A stretch of 64,000 nucleotides of DNA, taken from Roridomyces roridus. Its lineage: Eukaryota > Basidiomycota > Agaricomycetes > Agaricales > Mycenaceae. This document shows, in pieces, positions 1 to 11,521 of this stretch (position 1 is the first letter of the stretch; every line of letters starts with the position of its first letter). Under the pieces are notes generated by a model, which was given only the letters and a program-made list of their open reading frames with translations, searched no databases and was not told where the DNA came from. A program made the position numbers and the translations under genes. The stretch covers positions 1,550,001 to 1,614,000 of the forward strand of contig JARKIF010000007.1 of the NCBI GenBank assembly GCA_029378245.1. Reading direction: 5' to 3'.

Positions 1-2274
1 ACAGTCCAGCGCTCGGCCTACCACCGCTTGACGGACGCGGAGGAGGGGGCCCTGGAAGAGGGAGCGGGAGGCATGTCAGAGTCGAAACTCGAGGTGGAGA
101 ATGCCGAACCCAAATCCCCAACACTGGCATTGCAGCCGCTCGTCGGTCGCCCCAGCTTGACAGATCGATTTCTGCGTCGGGGGAAACGAAAAATCCGCGT
201 AACCAACAGTCTGAAGGCGATAGTGTTTTCTTCTTGTGCGTGGCATCCTCTACCTACTTTCATTCCCTGATGTGCCGCAGGGCTCAACATCCTCCTCTTG
301 GCCATCCCTTTCTCCTGGGTCTTCCATTTCATGGCGGATTCAGAAGAGGAGGGACACCACTCATGGGCGATGCCGGCGTTCTTCCTCTCTTTCGTAGCCC
401 TCATACCGTTGGCCAAGCTTCTGGAGTACGGTGCGACATCATTTTGTTTTTCCCGACCCCGAAACGACGCGTTCACCTAGGCGGAGACCAAATGACATTC
501 TACCTTGGTCCAGATCTCGGTGACTTGCTTGTAGTCACCCTGAATAAGTACGTAACTGTCTCTATTGCTATGCGAGCGCCCAGGAACTAAATATACCGCC
601 AGCTCTGTCGAGGCTACGCTGGCCATTATACTATTGAAGAAATGCGAGTAAGCATCAAACCATCCGTTATACCAGGCATGTCAACTTAGCGATCCTGACA
701 GGCTCAAATTGTTGCAGTCGAGTGTAATCGGTGTCGTACTGCTCCGTCTACTACTTGTCCCCGGAGTCGCCTTTGTTACCGGTACGCCTTTATTGTTCCG
801 CATCAGCATTCACTCAACGTTCCCGAATACCCAGGTGGATCACATCTCTTGGAGCAGGACTTGCATCCAGCTCTAACGGAGCTCAATCACACGCTGCTCA
901 CCGTTGGGTACGTTCTGTGGGCCCAAATCTCGGCGTATCATTTGACATTCGTGCAGCGTCTTCTGTCTTTTGCTTCCGGCGGCGTTTTTCTCTGCAATGA
1001 ATCGCGGCGGAGTCGCGCAGACGGCAGCACAAGTTGCTAGAGAGGTGTCCGCCACCTCGGAATCGTTCATAAATGACACGAATCGGGGAAATATTCTCGC
1101 GATCAGCCGTGGTTTGTCTGTTATCCTCCTCGCCGTGTATGTCCACCTCCATTTATGATGTTCATCTCCTGACGCTGCAGACAGATATGTTGTTTCGCGT
1201 ATCTTCCTGCACAAGCCACCTGGAGAAGGTACCGCCAACTTCAGAGAGCATGCCCTGGCTCCCGAGGCGCTTAGGGAACGGGCGCTGGAGTTTGAGAACG
1301 AAGATCCGGAGCTCAACCAGTGGGTTTGCATCGGTTTCGTGGTGGTCACTTTCCTTGCACTGGCTGCGACGGCGGAATGGGTATGGGACCGTTTTTTTTT
1401 TTGGATGTCGGAACGTTGAACTGACTCCCTGGGGCAGCTTGTGGATAGTGTGGATGTTGTGGAAGATTTGTTCACGAAGGAGTGAGTTAGACAATTCCGA
1501 CGTTCCATTTTATGTTAACCCACATGAAGGTGGTTTGGTCTCATTTTGTTGCCATTGGTTTCTTTCTCCGGCGATGGTTCGTTGATCCAACTTCCTCTTT
1601 GTTCGAAGCCACGATACCCATTCACTTGTAGCTTTCAACGCAATCCTCTACTTCATCCGCGCCACCTACCGGTCTTTGCGCGGGCAATCCGCACCACCTG
1701 TAAGCATCTTGAGACATGCGTTGTCCTTACGCAACTCAACTCAGACTGACATTGATGTAGAACACACTCGCCAACGCACGCCCTATCGACCTAAGCATTC
1801 AATTCATAATGTTCTGGATGCCTTTCATCATCCTCTTGGGCTGGTGGACTGACCGGCCGATATCGCTTCTTTTCGGTGCGTCCCCAGGCCTTCCCGATAC
1901 TCCTAGAGCCCAACTAACGTTTCCCAGACTCATTCGAAGTGGCATTGTTAATCTCCTCATGTTTTATAGTGAATTATGTCACTGCGGATGCGAAGACGAA
2001 CTACGCTGAAGGATTCGCGATGTTGGCGTACTGGTGTATGTTTTTTTCTTCTTTTCTCTTCCCGATGCTTACGACTGCTTTGATTTTGATCGAAACAGTT
2101 ATGATCGTGAGTTGTTCACCGCAAGGTTTCGTTTTTTTCGAGTGGCTAACCTCGGTGTTTCAGGCCCTCACTGCGTGGTTCTACACAGGCCAGAGCGAAA
2201 TTAATAGTTTCCTTGCGTGTGGAAGCGTTGCGGAGGCTGTTGTTGCGGCGGCGGCGGGTGGGGGCGAACGTTGA
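1..2274 (+). CDS. Divergent Ca2+/H+ exchanger (CAX)-like membrane protein, 5' end possibly incomplete
   Basis: Multi-exon gene; the frame is open from the first base, so the start may lie outside, although an ATG at 73 is in frame. Spliced pieces follow the fungal vacuolar CAX layout: a first segment ending SWVFHF, then IPLAKLLEYG, a stretch reading SVEATLAIILLKKCE followed by LLQSSVIG, then LLPAAF and LAISRGLSVILL, and a second half with WFGLILLPLV, FWMPFIILLGWW and a last stretch FIVNYVTADAKTNYAEG. Introns are about 50 nt; the first is about 236-280. CAX proteins exchange cytosolic Ca2+ for vacuolar H+. Oddly, the two signature repeats are altered: G-N-A-V-E reads N-N-S-V-E and the second G-N-A-A-E-H reads S-F-S-G-D-G, so transport activity is doubtful. 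The family call is firm; function and exact exons are not. Confidence 0.75.
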
Positions 2275-2684
2275 ACGTTGAGGTTGTGCTACTAAATCTG
2301 TAGAGAGAATGTATTTCAAGTTATCTATGGACTTGACTGTAAGGACCAGAAGCGGAGCGAAGAGCGCTGGCGCTCACTGCCGCATAAAGATAAGTTGGAG
2401 TCTTGTGATTCTTGTGATTCCTAAGATTTGCGCGGCCTGATAGAATCGGGCACGAGGCCAAGGGTGCATCTGAATCGTGAGTCGATCATGGATGACCATT
2501 TTTCGGAACACCGTTTGAGCGCCGGCCGTACGCGTGTGTAGGATAAGCTAAAGCGGCCTGAGGCCGGCCATGGCCGATGAGTAATTACCAAGTCTGTGCG
2601 CAACTTGCCCGCTCAGATGACTCGAGTGCTGGTGTATAAAATCGCCCAGTGGTTTCGGGCTTCACTATCCACCGCCTCGCTCCA
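2275..2684. other. Intergenic region upstream of the carbonic anhydrase gene
   Basis: About 410 nt without a convincing coding frame. It contains the 3' flank of the CAX-like gene and the promoter of the carbonic anhydrase gene, including a TATA-like box at 2635-2642. Confidence 0.6.
2635..2642 (+). promoter_or_regulatory. TATA-like box of the carbonic anhydrase gene
   Basis: TATAAAAT, 43 nt before the proposed ATG at 2685. Position and sequence fit a core promoter; this is inference from sequence only. Confidence 0.45.
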
Positions 2685-3332
2685 ATGGCTACAGACAAAG
2701 TTCAAGACCTCATTAACCAGAATGTGTATGTCTGTTCTGCTCCAGCCACACTATATTTCAACATGCTGTCTTACAGTGCATACGCCAAAGCAGACTACAC
2801 CCCGCCCCCGTTGAATTTCTCTCTCCTTCGTACACTCCCGCGTGGCGCCATGACGGTCATCATCTCCTGCTTCGACCCGCGCGCTATTCCGGAGCAGTAC
2901 TTTGGTTTGAAGCCCGGCCAACAAATCCCTCCCGTGATTAGGGTTGCTGGTGGGCGTGCCAAGGACACGTTGAAGAGTTTGTTGATTGCGGAGTATGCTT
3001 TTGGGTTGGGGGATGTTGTTATTGTGCATCACACTGGTATGTCAACGTCTGAACATCTGCCTCATAATTGACAATACTAATGCACTCAACCAGACTGCGG
3101 CATGACACACATGACCGACGCGGGAGTCAAGCAATTCTTCAAGGAACAGTGCCCGCACAAAGCGGCCGAGTTGGACGCGATGCACTTCGACGAGATTGTT
3201 GACGGGGACTTGAAGAAGAGTGTGGAGGCGGACGTCGAGTTCCTCAAGGGGTCGGGGTATTTCAGCAAGGAGTTGAGAGTTACTGGGATGATCTTTGACC
3301 TCGACACTGGGAGGGTTCAAAGGATCAACTAA
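2685..3332 (+). CDS. Beta-class carbonic anhydrase
   Basis: Three exons: 2685-2725, 2777-3036 and 3094-3332. Splicing at GTATGT..CAG rejoins N-V-A-Y-A-K and, at the second junction, H-H-T-D-C-G-M. The protein of about 180 residues carries the beta-CA signature: ISCFDPR supplies the first zinc Cys and the Asp-Arg dyad, and HHTDCG supplies the His and second Cys. The segments VIRVAGGRAKDTLKSLLIAE and the C-terminal strand RVTGMIFDLDTGRV are typical. It interconverts CO2 and bicarbonate as a small cytosolic or mitochondrial enzyme; no targeting peptide is evident. The start was chosen because MATDKVQDLINQN directly precedes the first junction; an in-frame ATG at 2649 is less likely. Confidence 0.92.
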
Positions 3333-3378
3333 TTTGAGCTCAACTGTGAGAATTTTGCCTTGATGGATCAATCAAATA

Positions 3379-4551
3379 CTGTACTATTTCAACCGGATCT
3401 TCGGCCCTTGTGACCTGTGACCTTCATCCTTCACTTTTCAACATTCGAATTACCATATAAGGAAGGCCGCCGAAGGCGGCCCGGAATTTTTGATGGTATC
3501 ATTGCCTTTTGGGGCAGGAGGAGAGGCCTGTGACTAGTGCTGCCGCGAGCCGAGTTAGAGTTGGCTCGAGCTGATGGGCAATCAAGCTCGGTGCAACTCG
3601 AGCTGATGCGAGCTCAGCTCGAGGCAGCTCTGAAGTCATGTCCCAATTGGGATGAGCATCTTCTCAACACTTTCCTGGGTAAAATTGGGCCCAAGGAAAC
3701 TCAGTTCTTGCTAGGAATGCTATTTCTCAACACCAGGTTGTCTGGCAGGGTAATTTTGTGCTGCGGAAGGACGGACAAAGGACGGGTCTCATTTCTGTAG
3801 CTCAGTGATATTGCTTGACAACGGCAGGAGATGGTGGCAACGACGCACAAGGCCGCAGCCTGCCATTCGGGACTGTTCCTGATCTGGCGGAGTCGGCTCG
3901 AGTCGAGCCGAGCTTGAGGCACCCAATTAGGCAATAAGGTATCCCCCATCCACCCTCGACGAACGTCACGTGTATATATTTCCTTTTTGGGAACAGGCAG
4001 CAAAACTCGACTGTAGCAAAACACTGAGGCAATTTTAGGCGAATCCCCTCGACCAGATTTTAGATATAGTTGTAAAAAGTTCCCAAACAAAAGTCTGGAG
4101 GATTCTGAGTCTTGTGGCTGCTTGAATTAACCAATCATTGACCCAAGTGCAACCATCAAGTTGACAATCATCCGAGCAATCAAATGTGCGTGTCGAGACA
4201 ACTCGCGGAATTCAAGCCGCAAATGTGAGCAAAATACTTGGTAGTAGTGACACAAACTGAAGCTTAGAACCATATCTCAAAATTGGTCGAGGGCTTTTCC
4301 CAAATTCTTTCGGTGGATTATCTTACAGATTTATTTCGTGGGTCCGTCTCAAAAAGGAAATACACACTTGATATACACGTGACGTTCGTCGAGGGTGGAT
4401 GGGGGATACCTTACAATCAGCTCGAGCCCAACTCGACTCGAGCCGACTCTGGCTCCCGGCAGCACTACCTGTGACACGGGACACCTATTTTCAACCTTCA
4501 TTTCGGCCGTCGCTGTGACGCGTGACCGAAGATGCGGTTGAAATAGTACAG
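3379..4551. mobile_element. Fold-back MITE-like element with TA target duplication
   Basis: The ends are inverted copies: CTGTACTATTTCAACCG begins at 3379 and its reverse complement ends at 4551. A TA dinucleotide lies immediately outside both (3377-3378 and 4552-4553), as in Tc1/mariner-type insertions. Inside, the inverted similarity continues in blocks: about 3895-3992 against 4345-4450 (including ACGTCACGTGTATAT and its complement), and a GCTCGAG-rich part near 3535-3620 against 4430-4475. No transposase frame is present, so it is non-autonomous. It lies between the carbonic anhydrase gene and the first member of the paralogue array and could contribute promoter sequence to either. Confidence 0.7.
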
Positions 4552-4848
4552 TATGTGCCATCTGATTTCCCGCGCCTCTTTCTCATGTCCACCATCCACC
4601 CACCTCCCGTTGCTGCGGGCCTGCGGCAGATCTATGCTGGACGAGACACATTCTTCACCAGCTTTTCACGTGGATGACTCTTCTTCGGAGTGACAACGAA
4701 CGCGTTGGTCCCACAATTGAATGGCAAGCATTGCGATTGCTGGATCGCATACCGCCCCCGGTGATACGAGTGCTTGTAACATGATTTTCCTTAATAAACC
4801 GGGTTCCTCAGGTTGGATGAGCCGCATGCTCAACCCTGGTCCTTCCTC

Positions 4849-6144
4849 ATGCAAACTACCCTCAAGACACTTGTTCCAGTGCTATCGCTGGCATTTCTCG
4901 TAGCGCTGGCTGGTCAGTCGATTCACGCCCCTTGTTGATGTTCTAAAACTCAAGTTTTGCAAGGCGCTGCGCAAGAGGCGGTCACACTGTGGCAATTTGG
5001 ACAAGGCCGCTTACTGGAAGCCTCCTTAACGCTTCCATTGATCCCTCTCGGGACTGCTATCGGCGGTTCTGAGACAACATATCTCTACCAGGCTCTCAAT
5101 AATGCGCTGACTACGACCACTGACGCCTCTGGTGTCACGACCACAGTACAAACACCATCGGCGAGTAAGGGTTTCTTCATTGAATCTCTCCCTGGCATGC
5201 GCTTACTTGCGCGATTCTCCAATAGCTCCGCGCACAATCATCGCCTCTGCCTCTGGATGGTTCGAACAGTTTGACGACGGGGACATTATCTGTGGTCTCG
5301 TGAACCCGACTTTCGGGCATTGTCTCGTGGGTGGGAGTATGGCCAATTCCGGTAGCCCTACTCCGGAGGTCATCGCAATCGACAAAATTTCCGTGTTCAT
5401 TCGGCCAGTGACGCCCAAGTTACAGAATTCGGTGAGGCATCGGATGATATGAATTTCTTGTATTGATTTCGTTGGAGCGACCAACCCGGGCTCACCGATT
5501 GTCACCCCTGCGCCTTCTTCCATCTCAGCCACTGAACCTAAGGAGCCGAGCTATCCTCCTGCTCACATCTCCGGCGAGTCTAGAAATCCAGTTGACCGCG
5601 TCAAGCTCAACTAACTTGATTTCCAGCCTCCGTCTTCGGACCCACGACGTCAGCGATGCCGCTTGGCCAGAAGAGCTCCAAGGCTTCCGCCGGAGTAATC
5701 GCAGGCGCATGTATCGGAAGTCTCGTGCTCGCATGCATCGTGTTCATTCTCTACTGGCAACATCGGCGGTTCTCAACGAAAATCACACCTTTCGAGGCAT
5801 GGCTCGGGCAGCATCCAATGGCGGAGAGACAAGTAATTGTGCATGGTCGAAACATCTCGGGGAGGATGCCACTTCAAGCTCCGCCGTGGGATCATGATAT
5901 GCCACCAGCGTCTCAGTCGGCACCTTTGGTTGGAGCTTCAACGATTCAACCTACCGTGTCAGACTCGGAGAGCCATGGTCAACTCGCGATTACATCCGAC
6001 AATTCTAGGCCGGAAAGCCGGATAGCGGACATAGCGAATCGGTTGAGAAGGATCGAGGAGAGAGGTCCTAACGTTTACAACGAGTCCTTGCCGAGGTATT
6101 CTGACCTCGTATTTCACATACCAACCACTCCTGTGGCGGTGTAG
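4849..6144 (+). CDS. Array member P1: receptor-like single-pass membrane protein
   Basis: First of five tandem paralogues. Exon 1 (4849-4912) encodes a hydrophobic signal peptide; a phase-1 intron (4913-4973, GTCAGT..AAG) precedes the ectodomain with VTLWQFGQGRLLEAS, TLPLIPLGTA, YLYQALNN and TTDASG. A second intron (5165-5225) leads to PRTIIASASGWFEQF and CGLVNPTFGHC, which holds the two conserved Cys, then NSGSPTPEVIAI. After a Ser/Thr/Pro-rich stretch with less certain exons comes the membrane segment (VIAGACIGSLVLACIVFILYW) followed by basic residues. The cytosolic tail has ITPF near the membrane and ends with IADIANRLRRIEERG and SLPRYS. Predicted type I plasma-membrane protein. No function is known to me; the layout suggests surface sensing or adhesion. 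Confidence 0.8.
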
Positions 6145-6683
6145 CCCTTCTTGCACAACCACCACCATTAATCATTGATCAAGTATGCTCTACAGTGGGG
6201 ATCGTATGCAAGATATCTTTACCATGGGGTCGGCATTTACGGATCTCAACGAATATTCGTCCAGTTACCATCCTGGTAGCCTGGGCCATGCAACATCTCC
6301 CGCTGTCGGCTGTCGAATCTGGTTTCGACGTTCGTTGCGATAGCAAATTTTCGAATGCTCCGCAGCCTGGGAATATTTAAGTTCAAGCCGAAGTACGACA
6401 CCCACCAGTTCACGGAACTCCTGCCCTTCAGGAATCAGCGAGCCGAGACCTCTTCTCCAAGTCGATGGAGTGCTGCGCGTCTTCCTGATAATACACCTCT
6501 CTGCTCACACTCGCGCTGGTACATGCGTCATGACTCATGAGAATTAATATCCATGATTCCCTCCCGCCGTCGCGTGATTTCAATGCTTCTTTTCCTGTCA
6601 GCCTCGGAAGCTCTCTGCGACTTGTGTCAGATTTCTTTCTTCTTCTCTGCTCACTGCCAACCCGCCCTGCCGTACCACCGCCT
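6145..6683. other. Spacer between P1 and P2
   Basis: About 540 nt with no supported coding frame. It should hold the P1 3' end and the P2 promoter; an A/T-rich ATATTTAAG occurs near 6371-6380. Confidence 0.5.
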
Positions 6684-7919
6684 ATGGCGCATGCCCTCAA
6701 GACACTCGTTGTGCTGGGATATCTGGTAGGGCTGCTCGGTCAGTCCGTTACCCGCCCCTCATTGGTGTTCTCACAGCTAAAATTATCGCAGGCAAGGGTG
6801 CAGCACAAGCCGCGACAGAGGTTACACTATGGCAGTTTGGACAAGGGCGCCTGCTGGAGGCGTCAGTAACTCTACCATTGATTCCTCTCGGGACTGCCAG
6901 CGACGGTTCCGTGACGACATTCCTCTATCAAGCCCTCAATAATGCGCTGGTCACTACTACCGACGCATCTGGCCAGCCTACCACGGGAGAATTCCCATTA
7001 CCAAGCACGCATTGATCTCACTTTGTAACTCCTGGAATCATCTTTCTGATACTTTGTTTTCAACAGCTTCGCGCACCATCATCGCCTCCGCCTCTGGATG
7101 GCTCGAGCCGTTCGGAACCGGCTCTCCTATTATCTGTAGTCTCGTAAATCCGACTTTTGGAGATTGTGTTGAAAGCGGGACGATCGCCAATACTGGGGCG
7201 CCGACTGCGGAGGTCCTTGCCATCGCTCAAACATCCGCTTCTCCCAGTATCACACCTCCGCCTACGAATTCCGGTGAGCTCCTTGTTACAAATGGTGCAA
7301 TCGACTACTGAGAAAAGCAGAACCCAGCTCGCCGATTATTGCTTCTTCATCCGTGTCGAGTTCTACCAGCCAGAGTACAGTTGGCAGCAAAAAAACATCG
7401 GCTGGAGCAATCGCAGGCGGTGTTATTGGAGGCCTCGTCCTCGTACTTGGGTGTGTCGCGTTTCTCCTCTGGTGGCGACGTCGACGAAGGCTCTCAACTC
7501 CGGAAAATCGAGCGCCGCCGCCGACAACCATCACGCCGTTCAACGCGACGCCGAGTCGATTGATCGAGTCTGCGAGTTCGAATGTGATGGCGGAGAGACC
7601 GCTGATGCCTCTCCGCGCTGGCTCTCGGCCGAGCCAAGGCCTCGCAGGACACCCGAAGCATCAGAAGAATATTCTTCAGACGACATCGGATTCTACGACG
7701 TCGGTCGGAGTGCAGCCATCATCTTCAACACACTCGACGACGCTCCAGAGTCAGTCTACGGCGACGGTTGATGCGCGGACTTCGACGGCGGTCACGTCAG
7801 GTACATCTGGGCTGGAAGGCCAGATGGTGGACATAGTAGATCGGTTGAGGAGGCTTGAGGAGAGGGGATCTGTTTCTGCTTACAGTGAACCTTTGCCGGT
7901 ATACGAGCCGAAGAAGTAG
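6684..7919 (+). CDS. Array member P2: receptor-like single-pass membrane protein
   Basis: Same architecture as P1. The signal peptide begins MAHALKTLVVLGYLVGLLG; intron 1 (6739-6791) is phase 1 with the same GTCAGT donor. The ectodomain has VTLWQFGQGRLLEASVTLP, FLYQALNNALVTTTDASG, then RTIIASASGWLEPF and CSLVNPTFGDC with the conserved Cys pair, and NTGAPTAEVLAI. A Ser-rich stalk precedes the membrane segment (AIAGGVIGGLVLVLGCVAFL) and a very basic WWRRRRR stop-transfer stretch. The tail is the longest of the array: ITPF, a Ser/Thr-rich middle, then LEGQMVDIVDRLRRLEERG and EPLPVYEPKK at the C terminus. Function unknown; predicted surface protein with a signalling or scaffold tail. Confidence 0.8.
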
Positions 7920-8068
7920 CATCGGCTGCATGTAACTTACTTCAAAGTGTTTCGAATTCAATGGGGAAAAAGTAACTCGGTACTGAAGCAAGAAGTGGTT
8001 GAACCTGGGTGGTTGAAACCCAGATATATCTGGTTTGAGCACACGGAAGCAGCGATGTTATTTGGATA

Positions 8069-9165
8069 CTATCTACGGGCCCGGTCATACCTAGGCAAAG
8101 GCTCGTTCACAGATCTCCCCTCGATTCTTCTCAGTCGATCCAGTACTTGCACCATTTGGCCTTCTAATCTTACATACGAAGGGTTGGCCACAGACTGGAC
8201 AGAACCTGAAGCTGCCGGCGGCATCGAAGTCCTCTCCTCCTCAAGACGGATTTTTCGCGGGAGTGGTGGTGCCTGCATCGTGACGGGCGCCACAGCCAGA
8301 CCCGCTTCAACCCTCGGTGACCTGTCGAAAGGCGTGATGGTCTTAGCGGACACCGTAGCCCGTTGTCGATGCCAGAGAAAAAGCACGGCCAGAAGGAGTA
8401 TGAAACCGAGTCCTCCGATAATGCCTCCAACAATGGGCCCGGTCACAGATATCGTGTGACCGGTGGCAGAGGCAGAGGTCACGGATGCTAGAAGGAGTGG
8501 TGTTCAAGGCGAACAACTCAATCACGAGCAACTCTCACCTGAGCTCGTAGACGGCGGCACGGTGCTCGTTAACTCGACCATCGTCGTCTGAGCAATGGTC
8601 GAAAACGAAGGTGGTGGGGCCGTTTGAGCGATCGCAATTACTATGGGAGTCGGCGCGCCAGAATTCGAGGTTATATTACCATTATCAACACAGTACCCGA
8701 AATCTGAGTTGACAAGATTACAGGCAATCGGATGGGTGTCGGAAGATTCGGCCCACCCGGATGGGGACACAGCGATTGTACGTGGAGCTACCCAAAAATA
8801 CGTGAGCCACGATTTGCTATGCTGCGGGAGTGGCACCACTTACTTGGGAAGGGCATGGTCACTGTAGTCGTTTGACCAGAGGCGTCCGTAGTCGTAATCG
8901 CCAGATCGTTGAAGCCATTGTAGAGAAAGGTCGTGGCGGAACCGTCAGCGGCCGTCCCCAAAGGTAGTAAAGGTAATGTAGACGATGCTCCCAGAAGGCG
9001 GGGTCTTCCAAACTGCCATAAGGTGGCTGCGGTCGCAGTGTCCGGCGCTGCGTTGATGCATCCTGCAGGCTAGTATTGATGCATTGTGCGGGTAACAAGA
9101 GGAGCAGACTGGCCTGTGAGATCGGCAAGTCCGACCAGCAGGATGATTTTCTTGAGGATTTGCAT
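8069..9165 (-). CDS. Array member P3: inverted receptor-like membrane protein
   Basis: The only member on the minus strand. The signal peptide starts MQILKKIILLVGLADLTG at 9165. Intron 1 occupies 9063-9113 at the same place and phase as in P1, P2 and P4, but its donor reads GCCAGT where the paralogues have GTCAGT, so it would be a GC-AG intron. The ectodomain is more divergent: ATLWQFGRPRLLGASSTLP, FLYNGFNDLAITTTDASG, then PRTIAVSPSGWAES and CNLVNSDFGYC, and NSGAPTPIVIAIAQT. The membrane segment is IVGGIIGGLGFILLLAVLFLW. The tail keeps ITPFDRSP, VRLEGQMVQVLDRLRRIEGR and EPLPRYDRARR. Function unknown. Faster divergence together with the inverted orientation could mean relaxed constraint or a changed ligand. 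Confidence 0.75.
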
Positions 9166-9807
9166 GGCTTAAGTGAAGGGCTCGCCGGGAGCTTTGTGGG
9201 GATCGACTGGAAGTGTCGTGCTGGCGCCCATTATGTACTAGTTTCATCCCTCAAACTATGGTGAATTGCTGCGGGTAGCAGTTCTGAATCGAGGATCTGC
9301 CAGAAAGGCGATGCGTCGAAGGGAAGACACGGTCTGAAACGTGAAATGAGCAGAGTTGATCCAGATCTTTGATCTTGATTTGATCATTGAACTTTGACCG
9401 AAACCACCACTTGTTCATGAGGCCTGCCCGGTGCCTGCAGTGTCTACGATTAACGGCTTTACCGCTGCATTAGGCCGATACGCTTCTCCTGCTCCTTGAA
9501 ATTGCAGCCCGGGTCACCGCACGCGCGTCTGAAGTTTGTTGCTTTCTGAACTCACTCGCCGGTCCTTCCTCCCTACCGTGTCGCAGCGCCATCTCTTGCT
9601 CGTTGACGCCATCGCTGCGCTGTGAACTTCTGGATCAATGAAAGCACACGCCACTGCTGCATGCATCGTCCAATCCAATAGCATCCACTACATTTTCTGA
9701 TGGATTTCTTCCCGCCCGGACGGCATGATCTTCTTTCTCACAGACGCGGATGGTTTAAATGAGTACCAACTCCGCTCCCGCACGCCCAACACTCCTTACC
9801 ACTGACC
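9166..9807. other. Divergent promoter region between P3 and P4
   Basis: About 640 nt between the start codons of the oppositely oriented P3 and P4, with no coding frame I can support. It probably holds both promoters; GGTTTAAATG at about 9750-9759 is a TATA-like site for P4. Confidence 0.5.
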
Positions 9808-11101
9808 ATGCCGACCCTCAAGATACTCCTTTTACTGATATCGCTGTCAGGGTTAGTTGGTCAGTCTGCCACCTTCGTTTGTGTTCTTACCACGACCTAA
9901 AATGATCACAGCGGCACAAGACGCCCCAACAGCGGTTACACTATGGCAGTTTGGACAGGGGCGCCTGCTGGAGGCGTCCGTGACGTTGCCTTTGATACCG
10001 CTCGGGACCGCCAGAGGTGGTTCCGCAACAACATACCTCTATCAAGCCCTCAACAATAAGCTTGTTACGACAACCGACGCCTCTGGGTTGGAGATTACGA
10101 CGAATATTCCTTTCCCCAGTGCGTTGTACTATACCGAGCTGCCCTATTCTTTGTAATAGTGAATAGCTCCTCACACCATCATCGCGTCTGCCTCGGGATG
10201 GGTCGAACCGTTTGCTGACAATTCAATCATCTGCAATTTGGTCAATTCGGATTTCGGGGACTGCTTCCTTGGGGGCACCGTCGCCAACTCAGGCAAACCA
10301 ACTCCCGAAGTTATTGCGATCTCGCAATCAGCGACACCACCCTCGTTTGCCACCATTACTGCTAATCCCCCAATCTCTTCGATCAAACCTACGAGTACCG
10401 TTCCATCTCCCGCAATCTCCATTGAAGGTCAGGATCCATGCAGCAATCGAGTCTTGAACTGAAGTTCTTAGTTCTTTACACATCGGATTCTCGCCAGCCG
10501 ATTTCTCCTCCTGCGTCAAGCCCTGGTTTTACGCCTGCTTCCCCATTCAAATCTTCGAATACTGCTTCTTCCTCTGCTTCGTCCAGTTCAGGTAATGGTA
10601 CTAAAACTTGGATATTTTCACTGTACCTCAGTTTTTCCAGCGGTTACAACGTCAGGGATCGCTGTCCAGAAGAAATCCAAAGCGGGGGTAATTGCCGGTG
10701 GTGTTATCGGCGGGATTGTTATTCTGCTGGGGCTTTTGCTGTTCATCATCTGGCTCCATAGGACACGAGTGCAGATGGTCACACCATTCGATGGCTCACC
10801 GATGCTTGAGACAGCAGAGACTCCGAGACCGTTTTTGTCTCTTCCGGCTCGAAAAGGTTGGGGCCAGATCGAGGGGCTCGCGACATACCCAACGCCTCCG
10901 AGGGCTGCGATTTCAACATCGGAGTCTGACTTCCATTCTCCGACAACGATTTCTCCCATTTCGGTCCATTCACCTTACTCCACCACGACGTTTGAGACCT
11001 CCACTCGGGCGTCGGGTCGGATTTCGGCAAATTCGAGGCTTGCCGGCCAGATGGTGGAAATAGCAGATCGGTTGAGGAGGCTTGAAGAGAGGTTACCATG
11101 A
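9808..11101 (+). CDS. Array member P4: receptor-like membrane protein with shortened tail
   Basis: The signal peptide begins MPTLKILLLLISLSGLVAAQ across intron 1 (9860-9911, GTCAGT donor). The ectodomain has VTLWQFGQGRLLEASVTLP, LIPLGTARGGSATTYLYQA, TTDASG, then HTIIASASGWVEPF and CNLVNSDFGDC, and NSGKPTPEVIAISQSATPPS. Several small introns interrupt the Ser/Thr/Pro stalk. The membrane segment is VIAGGVIGGIVILLGLLLFI. The tail has VTPFDGSPMLE and LAGQMVEIADRLRRLEERLP, then a TGA stop at 11099-11101. Just past the stop the same frame reads PSPVLYEH, which resembles the EPLPVYE ending of P2, so the last residues appear to have been removed by a late nonsense change. Function unknown. Confidence 0.78.
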
Positions 11102-11521
11102 TCCGTCGGACCGTCACCGGTACTGTACGAGCATGCCACTGATGTACTTATGATACGCCGCAGCGCCATCAATTGCATCTTGTTCTTGACTAAGTACCAC
11201 CTAAGTCCATCGACGATTCATCATCCTGCACTCCCCTTCGCATTCATTCATCGCGCTACCCATCCGGCACTGCCCAACTTCAAGATCACTGATACATACA
11301 GTATCCGATGATGGATGGATGCTCTCCCGTTGAATAATTATATCTGAACACGGCAGCGGACCTGTGCGGTCTTCCCTCGATATATCATGCGTGTAGTGAC
11401 GCACGAGGCAGACTTTTTCCTTCTTCCTTTTCGGCGTTGACCTCGCTTTCAATTTGCATGGTGCGCGCTTGGGTCCCTCAGCCAGTCGTCCAGTTACTGA
11501 CACTGGGGACCACAGCTGGTC
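11102..11521. other. Spacer between P4 and P5
   Basis: About 420 nt. The part at 11459-11520 reads as a possible old first exon (ATG at 11459, then VVQLLTLGTTAG) ending just before GTCATG, at the place where the paralogues have their intron 1 donor. No other coding signal was seen. Confidence 0.4.

Noticed and set aside
873..1508. A 211-codon open frame on the minus strand
   Set aside because: It overlaps the exons of the CAX-like gene in antisense and has low-complexity, unstructured content.
3537..3800. A short frame with repeated leucine/arginine-rich text inside the MITE
   Set aside because: It results from the GCTCGAG-type repeats of the element arm, not from a gene.
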